From positions 11,470,001 to 11,534,000 of the forward strand of contig CM060733.1 of NCBI GenBank assembly GCA_030704615.1: DNA of 64,000 bases, read 5' to 3'. A program made the position numbers and the translations under genes. Numbering within the stretch: the stretch's first letter is position 1; each line of letters starts with the position of its first letter. This document shows, in pieces, positions 22,345-32,486 of the stretch. Origin of the DNA: Takakia lepidozioides. Taxonomy: Eukaryota; Streptophyta; Takakiopsida; Takakiales; Takakiaceae. The notes under the pieces are model-generated. The model was not told where the DNA came from, did no database searches, and saw only the letters and a list, made by a program, of their open reading frames with translations.

Positions 22345-23010
22345 ATAATTTTATATTTAAATTAAATCAAATAATTATAATATTATGAAGAAATGAATCA
22401 AGATTTAGTTATCAAGTGAATGTAAATAACTCCAAATTTCTTAAACGTCGACATCAAAGTCAAATGACATATTAGACAATGCAAAGGATATATATTAATT
22501 AGTAAAATTTGCATGACTCCAAATTGATTAAACATCGACATCAAAATCGAATGATATACAAATTTAGCCAATGCAAAGAATATACATTAATTAGCACAAG
22601 TATCCATGAGACGTTACCCAGTACAATGTTGTCAATTAGTCTGCTATCCCCAATACAAAGGCACTACAATCCACAAACACCCTAGCCCTGAAACTAGAAC
22701 ATGTACACATAGGGCTGACATTGAGAAGACTGGGTGTGTGTCGCACGAAGATATGTTTTTGCAAATGCCTTCGTGTAGATATGTAGCTTGTAAGAATGAA
22801 GACTCGAACTTAGATAAGATAGTCTATTTTGCAAAAAAAAAAATGTCGGTCTCGATTAATCCAAACTGACTCATGCAAAAGAGTAACCACAGATATAAAT
22901 TCATGCATATTAACACATGAATACAAGGGAAGGCGAACTGAAAGCAAAACGGTACTCCAAAATAAAAAAAGTCTTACTCACATGAGAAATCCAAATCAAC
23001 ATCAATAAAA
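22345..23010. other. AT-rich intergenic DNA with an 87-bp tandem pair
   Basis: A segment starting TCCAAATTTCTTAAACGTCG at 22431 is repeated at 22518 (TCCAAATTGATTAAACATCG), with matching flanks up to about 22600. The rest is AT-rich with no coding signal. Confidence 0.7.
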
Positions 23011-23014
23011 TGTG

Positions 23015-25190
23015 AAAAAATCTATGGAACCTATGGAACCTCTAGATATTTTTAATCAAAATAATTTCTCCAAACCAATGTATCAATATACTCCAAAGCT
23101 ATCAATGTATATTTACTTTTTTCAATGACTCGCTTTGCGATATGAGGTTTTGAGGTATTGTAGGGTTTAGGATAAGAAAAAAGTATCAAGAGGGGGAAAA
23201 AAGAAACAACAGTGCATTGAACCTATAAGAACGTTCAATCAAATATCTCAACCTTGAATACATTGTACCCCAAAGAAGAATTTCTTTTTTAACGATATAT
23301 ATAGGGTTTTAGGGGCAAAAAGTTTTAGAAAAAATATAAGCATGAATCACACAAAATATGCAAGAAAGTTTATGACCTATAAAAACGTTCAATCAACTAA
23401 TATTTTAACCATAATTTTATTATATCCAAAGCAATAGGGGTTTGGAGAAGTAAAAGTACTCAAGCACAAAAAAAAATTGGAAGAGTGTGTAGAACATAGA
23501 AGAATTTCCAAGTGAATATCCCGATGACTCTATCATACATATAAACTAGAATAAAATTAATCAATGAGCTTCAAAATTAATGTAGAAACTACGTTTTAAG
23601 ATATACTAGGGTTCAGAACAAGCAAAAGTGTGAATAATACAAATAATGGGATAGTGTTTAGGACCAATACAAAATTTCAACTAAATATTCCAACCACTTT
23701 TAGTAGTATGCTGCAACCTCAAAGTTAGAAAAAGAAATTTTTGAGTGAGCTTCAAACATTACAAAGATATTTTTGGAGTACTGGACTTTAGGCTATTAAG
23801 CTAAAGTATAGGTAAGAACAAATATGAAAGAGTGTTTAGGATCTACAAAAATATCAATTAAAAATTCAGACCACTTTATCTTATTATAAAGCGAGTCAAT
23901 GGGGGGGGGGAAATAATGAGCTTCAAACAATCAAAAAATATTTTTAGGGTGACATACTAGGATTTAGGGTAAGCAAATTTGGTACTATTCAATGACAAAC
24001 AAATTTACAAGAGTAATTAAGACATAGAAAATCTCTCAATTAAATATCGCAACCTTTCTATAGACTTTCCCAAAGCTTAATACTAGCCAAAAAAAAATAG
24101 TAGTCTATTCAATGTAAACAAAGGGTTGAAAAGTGCTTATAAGGAAGTTCCATACAAAATTGCTACCAAGTAGTACTAAGCAAATTATTTTAATGAGCTA
24201 ATTCAATCTTATACATGTTGGGATCAAATGTTCTGACCACGTCCCCACTCTATTGTACCCCAAAGCTGAAAAATTTAGAAATGAGAGGGGCGAAAAAAAA
24301 AAAAAAAAAAAAAAAAAACGTGACTTGGGCTTCAAACATGGATATGAGGTGGATAAAAATATCAATGAGAAACTAATATCGAATAGACATTTTGTTTACG
24401 AGGTCTATAAAAACTTTCTAAAAACAACAACACTGTATGGAACCTATAAAGACTTTCAGTCAAATATCCCAACCTTGAATGCATTGTATTCCAAAGTAGG
24501 AATGTGCTTTCTTAACAAGCTTCAAACATGGATATGAGGTTTTAGGGGCATAAAGTTTATAAAAAATAAAAGTATGAACCACACAAAAATATGCATGAAT
24601 GTTTAGGACCTATAATTTTAAAATGTTCAACAATCAAGTCAATATATTCTAAACATTGTATTATACCCAAAGCTCGAAAATTGATTTGAATGAACTTCAA
24701 ACATTTGAATGAGGTTTTGCGGTATAAGGTTTCGGATAAACAAAAGTACTACAAGTACAAAAAAACATATGGAAGAGCAAGAAATTTCAAATAAATGTCT
24801 TGATGACTATATCATACATGTAAGCTGAAAAATGCAATTAATTGAGTTTCAAAATGTAGCAACTACGTTTTTAGGCTATAAGGTTAAGTCTCCGGCAAAA
24901 GTATGAATGACAGGGGTGATAGGAGAGTGTTTATGACCTATACAAAATTTCAATTAAATATTCCAACCACTCTAGTATGCAACCTCAAAGTTAGAAAAAC
25001 AATTAATTCCGAGGGTCAAGCTTCAAACATTACAAAGATATTTTTGTGGTATTGGGATTAGGCTAAGCTAAAGTATATTAGATAAGGAACAAATATGAAA
25101 TAGTGACATTTACGACCTACAAAAATATCATTCAAAAAATCCAAACCAATCCAAAAAAAAATGTGGAAAAGTGTTTAGGAGGTTATATAA
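23015..25190. repeat. degenerate ~150-190-bp satellite array with a ~1.23-kb higher-order copy
   Basis: The same series of words recurs roughly every 150-190 bp: (T)TTAGGACCTATAAAAA, TTTCAATTAAATATCCCAAC, ATTGTACCCCAAAGCT, GAGCTTCAAACATT, ATGAGGTTTTAGGGTA and AAGTATGAA. CCAAAG anchors fall near 23092, 23270, 23427, 23717, 24071, 24258, 24493, 24668 and 24985. In addition 23.22-23.87 kb aligns with 24.45-25.15 kb at an offset of 1221-1266 bp. The array is strongly diverged and AT-rich, with no coding. A 25-bp A run lies near 24294-24318. Confidence 0.65.
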
Positions 25191-25490
25191 AAACTTGCAA
25201 GTAACACTAAGCAAGGTTTTTTTTTTAAATCCCAACCACTCTAACAAAATTTATTCATACAAAATTTATTGAAAGTGATCCAAATTTGGCTAGAAGAATG
25301 AACAACATTCCAATTGCATAGAACAATTTTTTTTTTAATCTCTCGTAGCCCTTGTGGTGAAGTGACACAATAAGTTACGCTCCCTTCGGGAGGCGTCATA
25401 TTTTTTCTTTATCTCTCATTCAAAGTCATTGAGGTTTAAAACATTACAAGAAAACAAGAAAGTTGGAGAAGTGTCTGCATTCATATCATT
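25191..25490. other. AT-rich DNA with a small GC hairpin
   Basis: This stretch is mostly AT-rich. An isolated ACGCTCCCTTCGGGAGGCGT hairpin lies at about 25377-25396 (stem with one bulge). There is no gene. Confidence 0.5.
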
Positions 25491-25910
25491 TTAGTTTTCA
25501 TTATCTTGATAATTTGTTGGTTCCAAATTTGCTCTAGCATTGTCCGCCTCTCGGGCAATTATCTTTTTTGTGCTTGCTTTTGTCATATTTTTTCTCGGTG
25601 GCATTGTCCATACTACATTGTCAACATGAATCCATTGAGCGTAATCCATTGGGTTGAACTCCCAATTTTTGAACCAACAATCTATGTATCTATCCGCATC
25701 CGTAGGATTGTTCATCATTTGACTCCTCCAACGGAAGATCATTTGGCCCATATTGTGCACCTAAGCATCGTGCTACAACATACATCGCTGTCCAACCACA
25801 CTTCCTAGCATATAGTCCTAGAAAGCCACGCCACAATCGCCCCCCTAGCTGGTGATTAGGTCCCTCTAACACCGGATAACTTGCAAGTATCCACCCCAAT
25901 AAGATCATCG
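25491..25910 (-). pseudogene. unrecognised protein-coding remnant
   Basis: The minus-strand frame 25908-25690 reads ILLGWILASYPVLEGPNHQL and GLYARKCGWTAMYVVARCLG, then NDLPLEESNDEQ. The frame 25760-25491 continues DRYIDCWFKNWEFNPMDYAQ and a Lys-rich end. The LPLEESNDEQ piece resembles LPMEEPNDELI in the fragment at 36.3-37.6 kb, so both may come from one transposon-like family. The function is unknown. Confidence 0.35.
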
Positions 25911-26091
25911 CTTGGTCTTCAATCGCACAAGTCTCAACACCTGAAGTCGATAGATCAAGAGGCCGGGTGCAAACGTAGCCCCATCGTTAGTCGCCTTCAT
26001 GCATCCATGATCTTCAGTTGAGTATTCATGGCATTGAAGCCCCACTTGCTAGACCTTGGATCACTTGTCCGTCTTACCATTGTCATGTCCG

Positions 26092-26253
26092 CTACCTCTG
26101 TCCAAGGCATCGTGGACACAACCATTCTCCGATAGGAACCTCCTCAAGTGGCGGTGTCAAGCATCCCATGTGCCACTCCCTTGAGTATTTGTCACACACC
26201 AACATAGTTGCGGCGCCACCAGCATGCAACGCAACCCTGCAGGTACCACTGCA
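26092..26253 (-). pseudogene. PHD-finger-like C-terminus after the integrase, in a shifted frame
   Basis: Reading one frame away from the integrase, the minus strand gives CSGTC, then GGAATMLVCDKYSREWHMGC, then LTPPLEEVPIGEWLCPRC and a stop (26094-26092). The order Cys..Cys, Cys, His, Cys and a final CPRC with the WHMGCLTPPL core is that of a PHD finger, which in known proteins reads histone H3 tails. One ligand is missing: Tyr (TAC) stands where CDxC has Cys (TGC), a single G-to-A change. The first pair is spaced C-x3-C rather than C-x2-C. It is too short for the usual ORF search. Confidence 0.75.
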
Positions 26254-27656
26254 AGGTTGGGATCTATCATCTCATCCACATGTGGAAGGTGACATGGCGC
26301 ACAATTGCGCACATGGTCCTTCCATATCATGCCATCTCGACCCTCCAGAATCAACACTCCTGAAGGCAACACCTCCCTGACCATTAGAATCACACGTCCT
26401 GCTGTGACATCCAAGGTCGTAGGCGCTGTCTGCTGCAGATACACATAGTCCCCAGGGTGGAAACGCCGAACACTTGGCCGATATTCCCTTCCACGTGTAG
26501 TGACGTACCTCAATGTATCTCGGTGTTGGGCAATAACAAGGTTCTCAAAAGCCATATGCATGACTTTCTTGAACAACTCTGCCCGTTGGGCACATGCTTG
26601 TGTCCACACATCCGGATCATCAAGGTTGAGAACTACTGCAGCCTCCCTGCGAATAGATGCAGGCAAATCTGACTCTCGGCCGAAGAGAAGAAAGTAAGGT
26701 GAGAAGGCGGCAAGTGAAGCTTGTTTGCTAAACCTATAGCCCATAGCTAGCCAAAGCAGTTGAAGGTCCCAATCTCCTAGGTGTCCCTTCTGCAAACCGT
26801 ACTTGCACAAACCTCTCTTGACTATCTGAACAACTCTCTCTGCCAAGCCATCAGCCTCGGGATAATCCCGAGAAGTGGTGCGGTGATCTATCAAGGCTTG
26901 CTCACACAAAGCCTGAAACTCCCCCAATAATTCTCTCCCATGGTCCGTGAGTACCTCGGCTGGAGCACCAAAATGGCTAAGCACTCGATTTAAGAATACA
27001 TATGCAGCCCTCTCACTTACCCTGTCAGGCAATGCCACCAGTTCAATCCATTTGGAGAAGTGTTCCACCATCACCAACACATACTTGTTATGGCGAATCG
27101 TCAGTGGCAATGGGCCTGCGAGGTCAAGACTCCAACAATAGCCCAAACCCATAATGGATAAAAGATGCAATTGTAGAATAGGGGCGTTGAAAGAAGCCCA
27201 CACTCTATCACACACCATGCACCTTGCCACTAACTGTTGCACATCCGTGTGCATGCCCCGCCACCAATACTGCCCTTGCAGCAAACTATGAGTGTGCCGC
27301 ACCCCAAAATGTCCCAACTCCTCATGGGCATGGCGTACCAATCACGCTCGTTGTGTTGGATGAGGCACAATCCTCACTCGTCCATCCTCCCATACCCGGA
27401 GTAGGTGAGTCCCCTCCCACTTGAACCTCTTGGCTCGTTGTAGGACCCGATCCCTCTCTTTAGCAGTCACACTGGCTGTTGTCTCTCCGATACGAATGTA
27501 TGCCAACACTGCTGCATCTTCATGCACATCCTTAGCACCACCAAACTCCTCACTAGTCTCTGGATCGTCATGCATGCTATCTACATGACCAATCGCATCG
27601 AATGGACCAACTTGAGCTCCATTGCTAGAATGCACAAAAAGGCCGATGCATGCCAT
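26254..27656 (-). pseudogene. gypsy integrase
   Basis: The long frame 27341-26157 has the HHCC zinc-binding part (H6, H11, C41, C44 of that frame: HEELGHFG .. CMVCDR). It also has a DDE catalytic triad: Asp73 (SLDLAGPLP), Asp133 (LTDHGRELLG) and Glu168 (EADGLAERVVQIVKRGL), 35 residues after the second Asp. A C-terminal SH3-like stretch (FHPGDYVYLQQ, GVLILEGRDG) follows. A TGA at about 27343 separates an upstream open part (27656-27342), where the family motif suggests Arg (CGA). The last ~30 codons of this frame (after about 26254) are out of frame with the PHD-like end. Confidence 0.85.
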
Positions 27657-28260
27657 CCTGGCACCATCTCCTCATCTGTCTCACCATGCCACCGAGCTCT
27701 AGTATCATCATGCTCGCTCGTGCATGGATTACGACTCAATCCATCTGCATCCCGATTGACAATACCGGCTCGATGCACCACCTGGAAGTCGTACTCTTGA
27801 AGCATAAGTGCCTACCATGCAAGCTTCTCTGTAAGCTTGTCTGACTCCATCAACCACTTCAATGGTTGGTGATCCGTGACAAGGGTGAAGAGATTGCCAT
27901 AGAGGTAGCATCTGAAATGTGCCACTGCCCATACCGTAGCTAGATACTCCCCTTCATAGGATCTATACTTCGCCTCGGCATCATTGTTCGAGCGGCTAGC
28001 ATATGTCACTACAAACTCTCTTCCCTCACCATCCATCTGTGTAAACACTGCTCCAATCCCCAGCATACTTCAATCCGTACGTAGCTGGAAGGCCGCCCCC
28101 GAATAGGCCGCCTCAGAATAGGTGCAAAAGTCAATCGAGCCTTGAGTTCCTCAAAGGCTTCCTCCTGCTCCTCCTCCCACTGCCACTCCTGACCCACCTT
28201 GGTCAACCTGGTAAGAGCCTTTGCAATGCTGCTAAATCCCTTGACAAACCGTCAATAGTA
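27581..28260 (-). pseudogene. gypsy RNase H and connection domain
   Basis: The frame 28206-28009 has WQWEEEQEEAFEELKARLTF. The frame 28066-27812 has GIGAVFTQMDGEGREFVVTY, YRSYEGEYLATVWAVAHF and TLVTDHQPLKWLME, with the Glu and Asp of RNase H. The frame 27805-27581 has DFQVVHRAGIVNRDADGLSR, the usual end motif. It would degrade the RNA of the hybrid. Two shifts separate the pieces. Confidence 0.8.
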
Positions 28261-28379
28261 GTTTGCTAATCCCATGAAAGCACGAACTCTGCTCACATCC
28301 ATATACATGCAATGGCCTCCATCTTTGTCTGTTGAACACCCAATCCTCCAGGGTATATCATGTGGCCCAGATACTCAAT

Positions 28380-29202
28380 CTAATTGTGGAAGAACTTGCA
28401 CTTTCTAGGATGCAGTTTCAACCCGTGCGCTCTCAAACGCTCAAACACCACATGAAGGTGTCTCTCATGCTCCTCAACTGTAGCACTAAAGACGATGATG
28501 TCATCAATGTGGCACTGGGCAAAGTCTAGCCCTGCAAGAATCCTATCCATGACTCTCTGAAACTCTGCAGGAACATTCTTCAACGCAAACGGTAAGAACC
28601 GCCATTGGTACAAACAATCATTTCCATGTTGGTCAATCCCCCAGAATGCCGTCTTTTGCTTGTCAGGCTTTTTGATTGGCAACTGGTGGTAACTGGATCG
28701 CAAGTCCAATGTGCTAAACACCTTTGCATACCCAATGGTATCAAAGATCTCATCTGGAGTTGGCATGGCATATCTATCAGACTTAGTCTGATGGTTCACA
28801 GGACGATAGTCCCCACACATCCTTCTTTCTGTCCAATTGCCATAGATATCCTTCTTAGCTGGCATCACCGTTGCCGAGGCATGCATACTCCCCGCCTGAC
28901 AACTCCACCAATCCAGCTTCGAACAACTCCATAGTCTGTGACTGGATCAATGACCTCTCCATGTCACTATACCGGTAGGGCCTTCGAAAGATTGGCGTGT
29001 CACTTGCCAAATCAATACGAATCTCCTGACCCTTCAAACTCCCCAAATCCTTCAAACCGAAGGCAAAGCAATTTCTATAAGCCCTTAGAAATCGCTGCAT
29101 CCTCCGTCTCTCTCCTCCGGTGACTGTAGGTCCAACATCTGGTTCCCAATTGTCCTCAGTGACTGCAACCTTGGGTATACCAGGCTTGGAGGTAGGAGAC
29201 AA
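28380..29202 (-). pseudogene. gypsy reverse transcriptase of the methyltransferase element
   Basis: The frame 29202-28855 carries the entry region LASDTPIFRRPYRYSDMERS and LVELSGGEYA. The frame 28886-28380 carries RRMCGDYRPVNHQTKSDRYA, FSTLDLRSSYHQLPIKKPDK, PFALKNVPAEFQRVMD and the catalytic box CHIDDIIVFS (about 28513-28485), with His where Tyr or Phe is usual before IDD. It would copy element RNA into DNA. One frame shift near 28870 and a TAG right after FFHN (28379) break it. Confidence 0.85.
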
Positions 29203-29253
29203 ATCCTTTGGTTGCTAGATAGCAACCTCTTGGGCCTTGTCCGCCCAATCTGA

Positions 29254-29856
29254 CTATGGCATAGTCTCCACTTGCTCCGCCATAGCCACCTTGAGAACAT
29301 CCTTTGAACAAGCAACATTCTCAACCTCTTCACAAACCTTGGCCACCTTGGCCTCCAACTGATCCTCAGTCCATGGCTCTCCCCACTCCTCATACTGTTG
29401 CTTGAGAGATCCAATGACTCTCTCTTTGCGCATATCATCCCACATCTGCCATGGGTGTTTGCAACCCACGATCCTGTGCTCGCCCCCACTCACTGCCTCA
29501 ACCGTCCCAGTTGGCAGAGAGGATGCACTATCCAATGGAAGTGCAGAAGTAGCCATCAATGCTTGCAATCTCTGTTGCTCAGCCATGCACAAGCCAATGA
29601 CCCATGTCAAGCAATTGAGATCCATTGCCTAACCCAACACTTGACGGCGTGATACCTCTGACAGAGCTAGCACACCTGTAGTACCCGTGGTAAAACCCAT
29701 TGCCCGCTCTCGCTCATCCGCATTGGGCTCCACCAATTGCTGTAGCACACTGTCCCAAATCAATCCAAAACCATTGTCTCGGAAGAGCATGAGACGAGGG
29801 GAAGCTCATGAGTGTAGGTAAGGCCGCACGTGGCTGCCCCACTCGATTGACCACTG
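29254..29856 (-). pseudogene. polyprotein linker between methyltransferase and reverse transcriptase
   Basis: Frames 29911-29714 and 29625-29254 are open with no catalytic motifs. The second reads MAEQQRLQALMATSALPLDS, a Cys/His-poor middle (IVGCKHPWQMWDDMRKERVI) and an acidic coiled stretch WGEPWTEDQLEAKVAKVCEE. A TAG at about 29217 again fits a lost CAG or CAA codon. Confidence 0.5.
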
Positions 29857-30690
29857 CTAGAGGTGGACGGTCATCATGTCGGACCCTCTGTGGTTGCCTC
29901 CCTTGGTCCAAAATGCCTCAACCGTGAGATTGGGTGGCCGTTGAATGGAATCGTATGCTCTCTTGAGCAGTTCTGGTGGTGTAAGATTGGTCCACCATAA
30001 TCGAAGTCGATGCACGCGTGATCCCACCGCTGCGGCATCCAATAGCACCGCCGATCCAATCCAAGACTGCACCTGATGCACACTGGCCATAACCCTGGCC
30101 CGAGAATCCCCCATAAGATGAACATTCTCCAAGATATAGCCTAGAGGTTGCACTTGCCTCGTCTGCAAGTCCCGCAACACTCGCAACATCTCCCAAAACA
30201 AATGCGATCGTGCATCATGCAAGCCATTCCCATGACCTGTGGGAGAGTGTCCTTGGCAAGGCCATCTAGCTATCACCAAGTCAATTGCACCATGCCGGCC
30301 CAAATCATCCGCCCCCAGCAAGGTAATGTCTGCTGGCAAGGCCTTTTGGTACCCTTGAATTGCTGAGAGAGGCAATAACTCAGGATACTGGTGTGTGAGC
30401 AAGGCAATGTGGCGCATAGAAATATGCCGAGCAATCTCATCCTTCTCCACATACAAGTACTTGCGTACTTTAATCCCTGTTTGCAACACTCTTACAAGCC
30501 CAGTGCTCATGCCTCCAAATAAGTCTAGCAAACAAATCCCCGAGTCAGGTGGTTGCCAGGTAATGGACACTGTGTCCAAAGGAGCTAACTCAGGAGGTCC
30601 AGGTGATGTCACTGAACTCCCCTCACTCACCAATGGAAAGGCCTCCTGCCATGCTTGGTGCACACACTCGCCTGCTACTCGATACAAATT
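29857..30690 (-). CDS. DNMT3-like cytosine-5 DNA methyltransferase domain within the retrotransposon
   Basis: A 276-codon open frame has the C5-methyltransferase motifs in conventional order. Motif I LLDLFGGMSTGL (residues 53-64) binds AdoMet, YVEKDE (79-84) fits motif II, and DLVIARWPCQGHS (136-148) is motif IV with the catalytic Cys of PCQ. GLHDARSHLFWEML (155-168) follows, then ENV (187-189, motif VI) and SRVHRLRLWWTNL (223-235), like the RARYFWGNL region of DNMT3. Motif order is not permuted, unlike plant DRM. The length fits a bare DNMT3-type catalytic domain with no PWWP or ADD. The residue pair before PCQ is Arg-Trp, where Gly-Pro or Ser is usual, which may weaken activity. It lies between protease and reverse transcriptase. 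No stop interrupts it, though the ATG at 30687 is probably not the true start, because the frame should continue from the protease. Confidence 0.88.
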   Translation of the reverse strand, partial: NLYRVAGECVHQAWQEAFPLVSEGSSVTSPGPPELAPLDTVSITWQPPDSGICLLDLFGGMSTGLVRVLQTGIKVRKYLYVEKDEIARHISMRHIALLTHQYPELLPLSAIQGYQKALPADITLLGADDLGRHGAIDLVIARWPCQGHSPTGHGNGLHDARSHLFWEMLRVLRDLQTRQVQPLGYILENVHLMGDSRARVMASVHQVQSWIGSAVLLDAAAVGSRVHRLRLWWTNLTPPELLKRAYDSIQRPPNLTVEAFWTKGGNHRGSDMMTVHL

Positions 30691-31270
30691 CCCAACCGCA
30701 TAGGCACATGAGGAAGCAAATCAGCTTTGTATGCCAATTGTTTGTCCTCATCAGGTGATGGCCTATCATCTGCATGGCTATTGCCCTCCAAGAGCTCACC
30801 ACCCCAAGCCACCACCCCTGAAAATGCAGCCAATGTGGGCATCATGTTCCTATGATCCACCGCTACATTCCCAATAAACCGCACTGGGAGCAGTGCACGT
30901 CGGCCATCTCCTGACTGCCATTCCGGCCTGTAGGATGCCGTTTCCTCCCAAAAGTCCAGAGTGAATTCCATGGGGTATAACACCGCCCCACCAACAAGCA
31001 CATCATAAGACATCGCGTCCGTAACAATGGCTTTAGCTCTCATGACTGAGCCGTTCGTAGAATAGTCCGGCTGCAATCGAATGAAGAGCTCATGGCGTGT
31101 AATCCCTCGTGCCTTCTCTAAACCGCCCAAAGATGTTTGAATTTGGAAAGGACGAGGCTCCAAATCCGCCTCTGTAAGGCCCAAGCCTGCAATTGTTGTT
31201 CTTCCCAACATCAATGGCTATGCTCCCGAGTCCAACAAGACCCGTAGTGGCCTATACCTCCTCCCGGCTG
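30675..31270 (-). pseudogene. retropepsin-like aspartic protease domain
   Basis: The minus strand reads RPLRVLLDSGA, the catalytic DSG of retroviral-type proteases, then a TAG (about 31220) where the family would have Gln. It continues PLMLGRTTIAGLGLTEADLE, GITRHELFIRLQPDY and MSYDVLVGGAVLYPMEFTLD. It would cleave the polyprotein. The frame ends at 30675, and the same sense continues one frame over into the methyltransferase at about 30690, so protease and methyltransferase were probably one polyprotein separated now by one indel. Confidence 0.8.
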
Positions 31271-31487
31271 GGCCACCTAACTGAAACACACCATCTTGAT
31301 TGTCCACCAGGACTACCCCAGGAGTCACCATACTACGCTCCATGGCTGGTCTAGCTGGCAACTCCTACAACCTTGCAGCTGCCGCTTGCCATGGTGCAGC
31401 TGTGGCTATCTTCACCCTTGAGTCCAGGGCATCCATGCACTGCACATTATCCGCTATCCCCGCAGATAGTGCCGATGCATCACCACT

Positions 31488-32345
31488 CTAACAGAGTCTA
31501 GCTGCTAATCTGAACACAACAGCTGGCCGAATCCCCAGCATTGTAATTGTCATTGCAGAAAACAATGGAGCTTGGCAAACCGCCGTAGCCGCCCCCAACA
31601 ATGTACTGGCTGCACCTTGCTTTGCAGCACCACCCACTGGCATATCCCGAGCCACACCAACTCTCCCCACTAGCACTCGTGGCTCTACCGCTGACACACT
31701 TGGGCAAGCGGGTACCATCGATGGCGTAGTTGGTACTGTCTTAGCCAATGTGAAAGACTGTGGAAGCCTTGTCTGTCGACTTGTTTCCCCTCTTTGTGGA
31801 TCAAAATCCACATCTGCTCCTCTTGGCTCAGGAGCACGCGTTGCTGCTCGAGTGACAGCAGTTGCAGAGTCCACATGCAATGGTCCTGCAAGTGCGGCTC
31901 CACACATGAAGCCCATACCAATCTGGTCTTCCCTAGGCATAGGAGGTTGTGCAGGTGGGGCTTGAACCTCAGGCCTTAGAGCTGGCGCCACATTAGTAGT
32001 GGCTATGGCAGCAAGACGTTGCTCTAGCTGGGCAAGCCTATCCACCATGCCTTGGTTATGACCTTGACCTTGACCATGTGCTCCTTGGTTTTGGTTACGA
32101 CCTCCACCCCGACCTCTGCCTCCTCTACCTCTCTGGACTACATTGCCTCGTCCTCGCCCACCATTGTTCTTTTGGAACTGGCGTGGCCGTAGCTCAGGAT
32201 GCAAGTCATAACAATGGGCCTCCTCATGCCCACACTTGCCACAATGCCCACACTGTAGTTGTGTAGGTTGTGTCTGTGCCGGCCCTTTGCCTCTCTCCGG
32301 GCAATCTCTCTTAACATGGGGTCATCCACAATCCCAACATATCAT
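31488..32345 (-). pseudogene. gag nucleocapsid: two zinc knuckles and Gly/Arg-rich linker
   Basis: A first knuckle-like CWDCG..HVKRDC (about 32342-32300) contains a stop, and a second CGHCGKCGHEEAHC (about 32260-32220) fits C-x2-C-x4-H-x4-C. The frame 32204-31488 then carries GGRGRGN..GRGGRGRGGGRNQN, a likely RNA-binding basic region, a coiled stretch MVDRLAQLEQRLAAIATT and a Pro/Ala-rich linker up to the protease. Confidence 0.75.
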
Positions 32346-32486
32346 ACCCGACTGTTGTTGGCCTGAGAATGAAGGAAGTGACCTCTGTAATTGAGATCCT
32401 CTCTGTCTTTCCCTGGGCTTCGCCTGAGCCCCCTTGTTGCCTTGAGCACGTTGGGGTAGTGGTTGTTGTTGGCTAGGAGCCCCACT

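Noticed and set aside
24253-24537. Plus-strand frame with a Lys run
   Set aside because: The Lys run is a poly-A tract inside the degenerate satellite.
23015-25190. CRISPR-like array
   Set aside because: Units are degenerate with no conserved repeat and unique spacer pattern, and the DNA is from a plant.
25377-25396. Rho-independent terminator-like hairpin
   Set aside because: No bacterial context and no U run directly after it; a chance hairpin is more likely.
29857-30690. Independent bacterial restriction-modification methyltransferase or contamination
   Set aside because: It is collinear with gypsy protease and RT on one strand, the flanks read as one polyprotein, and wording after motif VI is DNMT3-like.
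29857-30690. Plant DRM-type methyltransferase
   Set aside because: DRM has permuted motifs (VI-X before I-V); here motif I comes first.
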